A stretch of 64,000 nt of DNA from Blattabacterium cuenoti (lineage in GTDB: Bacteria > Bacteroidota > Bacteroidia > Flavobacteriales > Blattabacteriaceae): the NCBI RefSeq assembly GCF_014251735.1, contig NZ_CP059197.1, positions 578,500 to 642,499 of the forward strand, read 5' to 3'. The position numbers and the translations under genes are program-made. This document shows, in pieces, positions 62,538-64,000 of the stretch (positions are counted from its first letter, which is position 1; each line of letters starts with the position of its first letter). The notes under the pieces are model-generated. The model made no database searches. It saw only the letters and a program-made list of their open reading frames with translations, and had not been told where the DNA came from.

Positions 62538-63797
62538 TTAATGAGGTACGTTTGTAGTTACTTGTGTGACTTTTAAGTTAAATTCTTTAGCCGCTGTTAA
62601 TAAATGATCAAAAACACTAGCTTGTATTTGTTCATATTTAATGGATTCAGAAGTATTTGTAAAACAATATAACTCTATAGGCAGACCATAAGGAGTAGGT
62701 TCTAGATGTCTAACCATTAATGTTTCCGATTGTGATATCCGTGGATGTTGATGTAAATACTCTAATGCATACTGACGGAAAAGTCCTATATTAGTTAATC
62801 TCCTCCCATTAATATCCAGACTAACATCAATATTATTTTCTTTATTAAAAATTTCTATTTCTTTTTGTTTTCTATGGATATAATTCTTAATTAAATAAAA
62901 ATGTTGAAATTTTTCCAATTTAGCTGAATTACAGAAATGAAATGATTGGATATTAAATAAAATAGATCTTTTAATTCTGCGTATGTTTTTTTGACGCATG
63001 ACTTCAAAATTTGTTACAGCCGTAGATATCAAATCATAAGTTGGGACGCTTGTAATCGTTTTATCAAAATTTTCTATTTTTGCAGAAGTTAAGTTAATTT
63101 CTCTTACTGTTCCTTCTATGCTGTATTTGTGTATTCCTATCCAATCTCCTACTTTAATCATTTTTGTCGAAGCCATTTGCACTCCGGATACAAATCCAAG
63201 TATGGTATCTCTAAAAACTAAGATAACAATAGCTGTTATAGCACCTAGACTAGTAATAACGGTAATAAGATCATTTTTTGTTAAAATAGCAATAATGACT
63301 AAAACGCAAAATATAACAGATACAATTTTTAATAATTGTGAAAAAGAACGTACAGCTATTGTTTGATGATTATTTTCACTGGTAGCAATTCTCATAATTG
63401 AATTAACTACTCGAATTAAAAATTGTAAAATAATCAGAACAAACAAAATGTCGAATATTTTTTCTAGATAGATGATAATCGTATGATAACTTTTAAAAAA
63501 TGGCTTGATTAAAAGATATCCAATTGATAATGGGAAAAAATGAGCTAAACTGTCAAAAACTTTATTCTCATATAAGATATTATCCCAAATAAAATGAGTA
63601 GAATTGACGATTCTCCTTCCAATAAAACGAACTCCTCTATTGAATATCCATTCTAATATAATTAATAATATGCTGAATACAAGGATTTTACTAATTATAA
63701 TAATAGTTATACTTCCCCATTTTTTGAGATCTAAATAATGGATGAATTCATAAAACCATTCATAATACTGAATATTGAATTTTCCTAATATTTCCAT
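62538..63797 (-). CDS. MscS-family mechanosensitive ion channel
   Basis: The 419-residue protein has about five hydrophobic segments in its first half and the MscS pore/beta-domain segment GAITAIVILVFRDTILGFVSGVQ. VGDWIGIHKYSIEGTVREINLTSAKI, the SH3-like beta domain, follows. The size and tail resemble the YbdG/MscM type rather than small MscS. It would release solutes on hypo-osmotic shock, which may matter inside host cells. Its start codon is ATG at 63797, one base before pdxJ in the operon sense. Confidence 0.9.
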   Translation of the reverse strand: MEILGKFNIQYYEWFYEFIHYLDLKKWGSITIIIISKILVFSILLIILEWIFNRGVRFIGRRIVNSTHFIWDNILYENKVFDSLAHFFPLSIGYLLIKPFFKSYHTIIIYLEKIFDILFVLIILQFLIRVVNSIMRIATSENNHQTIAVRSFSQLLKIVSVIFCVLVIIAILTKNDLITVITSLGAITAIVILVFRDTILGFVSGVQMASTKMIKVGDWIGIHKYSIEGTVREINLTSAKIENFDKTITSVPTYDLISTAVTNFEVMRQKNIRRIKRSILFNIQSFHFCNSAKLEKFQHFYLIKNYIHRKQKEIEIFNKENNIDVSLDINGRRLTNIGLFRQYALEYLHQHPRISQSETLMVRHLEPTPYGLPIELYCFTNTSESIKYEQIQASVFDHLLTAAKEFNLKVTQVTTNVPH

Positions 63798-64000
63798 AAT
63801 AATTTTTTACAAAACATAGATAAACTCTTCTATTATCACATTAACTTAGTATAAGTTATTTTCAATAATTTTATCCTTTAATTAGGATTTCATATTATTT
63901 TTTGTCTATATGATTCTTGGTAGATTGAAGAATATAATAGATATTGAATTTCGTTATAGAAATATAAAAAATTTTGATTCAATTTTTAAATTTAAAAATT
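63798..64000. other. Right-edge intergenic sequence
   Basis: Extremely AT-rich sequence with no coding frame, tRNA or terminator that I can support. It presumably holds the promoter of the mechanosensitive channel gene. The last 20 bases form an AT-only palindrome that is likely chance. Confidence 0.4.

Noticed and set aside
63981..64000. Perfect 20-base palindrome made only of A and T at the right edge
   Set aside because: At this base composition about one such palindrome is expected by chance in a window this long, and the edge prevents seeing its context.

Overview
The window looks like a stretch of the chromosome of an obligate insect endosymbiont in the Bacteroidota (Flavobacteriales). 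A cockroach Blattabacterium is the best fit. The evidence is very high A+T (judged by eye, not computed), long A and T homopolymers, almost no intergenic space, and typically flavobacterial gene forms. These include an LpxC-FabZ fusion, a DUF2795 protein, an orphan HsdR N-terminal domain protein, a sufABCDS operon, an arginine decarboxylase/agmatinase pair and a short LeuA. I see no insertion sequence, phage gene, integrase or CRISPR array. No stretch longer than about 230 bases lacks a gene. Species assignment is inference.

Layout. 1-7.7 kb: fabF (cut at the left edge), acpP, pckA, riboflavin synthase, pdxA, atpC-atpD and ribF. 7.7-10.5 kb: an AddB/RecB-type nuclease gene split by a one-base frameshift in an A10 run. 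10.4-14.7 kb: a tightly packed leuACDB operon on the minus strand. 14.8-21.6 kb: a large protein of unknown function, a small membrane protein, tyrS, era and clpB. 21.8-28.4 kb: a plus-strand run of prfB, arginine decarboxylase, agmatinase, cmk, fabG and menD. 28.3-34.7 kb: a SanA-like gene, secA, DUF2795, fmt, HU and pdxH. 34.8-42.2 kb: a CAT-anticodon tRNA, dnaN, pheT, glyS, trxB, the HsdR_N-like protein and gap. 42.2-49.4 kb: lepA, tRNA-Arg(CCG), pth, sucD, efp, lpxC-fabZ, a small membrane protein, rpmH and an M14 peptidase. 49.5-53.4 kb: CPBP protease, rdgB, rnz, a LolC/E-like permease and rbfA. 53.5-63.8 kb: tRNA-Met, tRNA-Arg(CCT), rpmA-rplU, sufABCDS, DUF192, lgt, yidD, an alpha/beta hydrolase, pdxJ and an MscS-type channel.

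Function. The genes cover core information processing (replication clamp, tRNA charging, translation factors, ribosomal proteins), fatty acid and menaquinone synthesis, Fe-S assembly and secretion. They also include nutrient synthesis of the kind a host could use: leucine (leuACDB), vitamin B6 (pdxA, pdxJ, pdxH) and riboflavin/FAD (ribE, ribF). The arginine-agmatine-putrescine route releases urea.

The most interesting material is in-place erosion of retained genes rather than a new system. An LpxC half with altered active-site positions is fused to an intact FabZ half. PheT lacks its OB-fold tRNA-binding domain. SecA lacks its zinc tail. A SanA-like gene seems to have lost its ATG. The nuclease gene would need transcript slippage or ribosomal frameshifting at A10 to be read. 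Four convergent gene pairs overlap at their 3' ends by 14-29 bases. I found no convincing undescribed multi-gene system.
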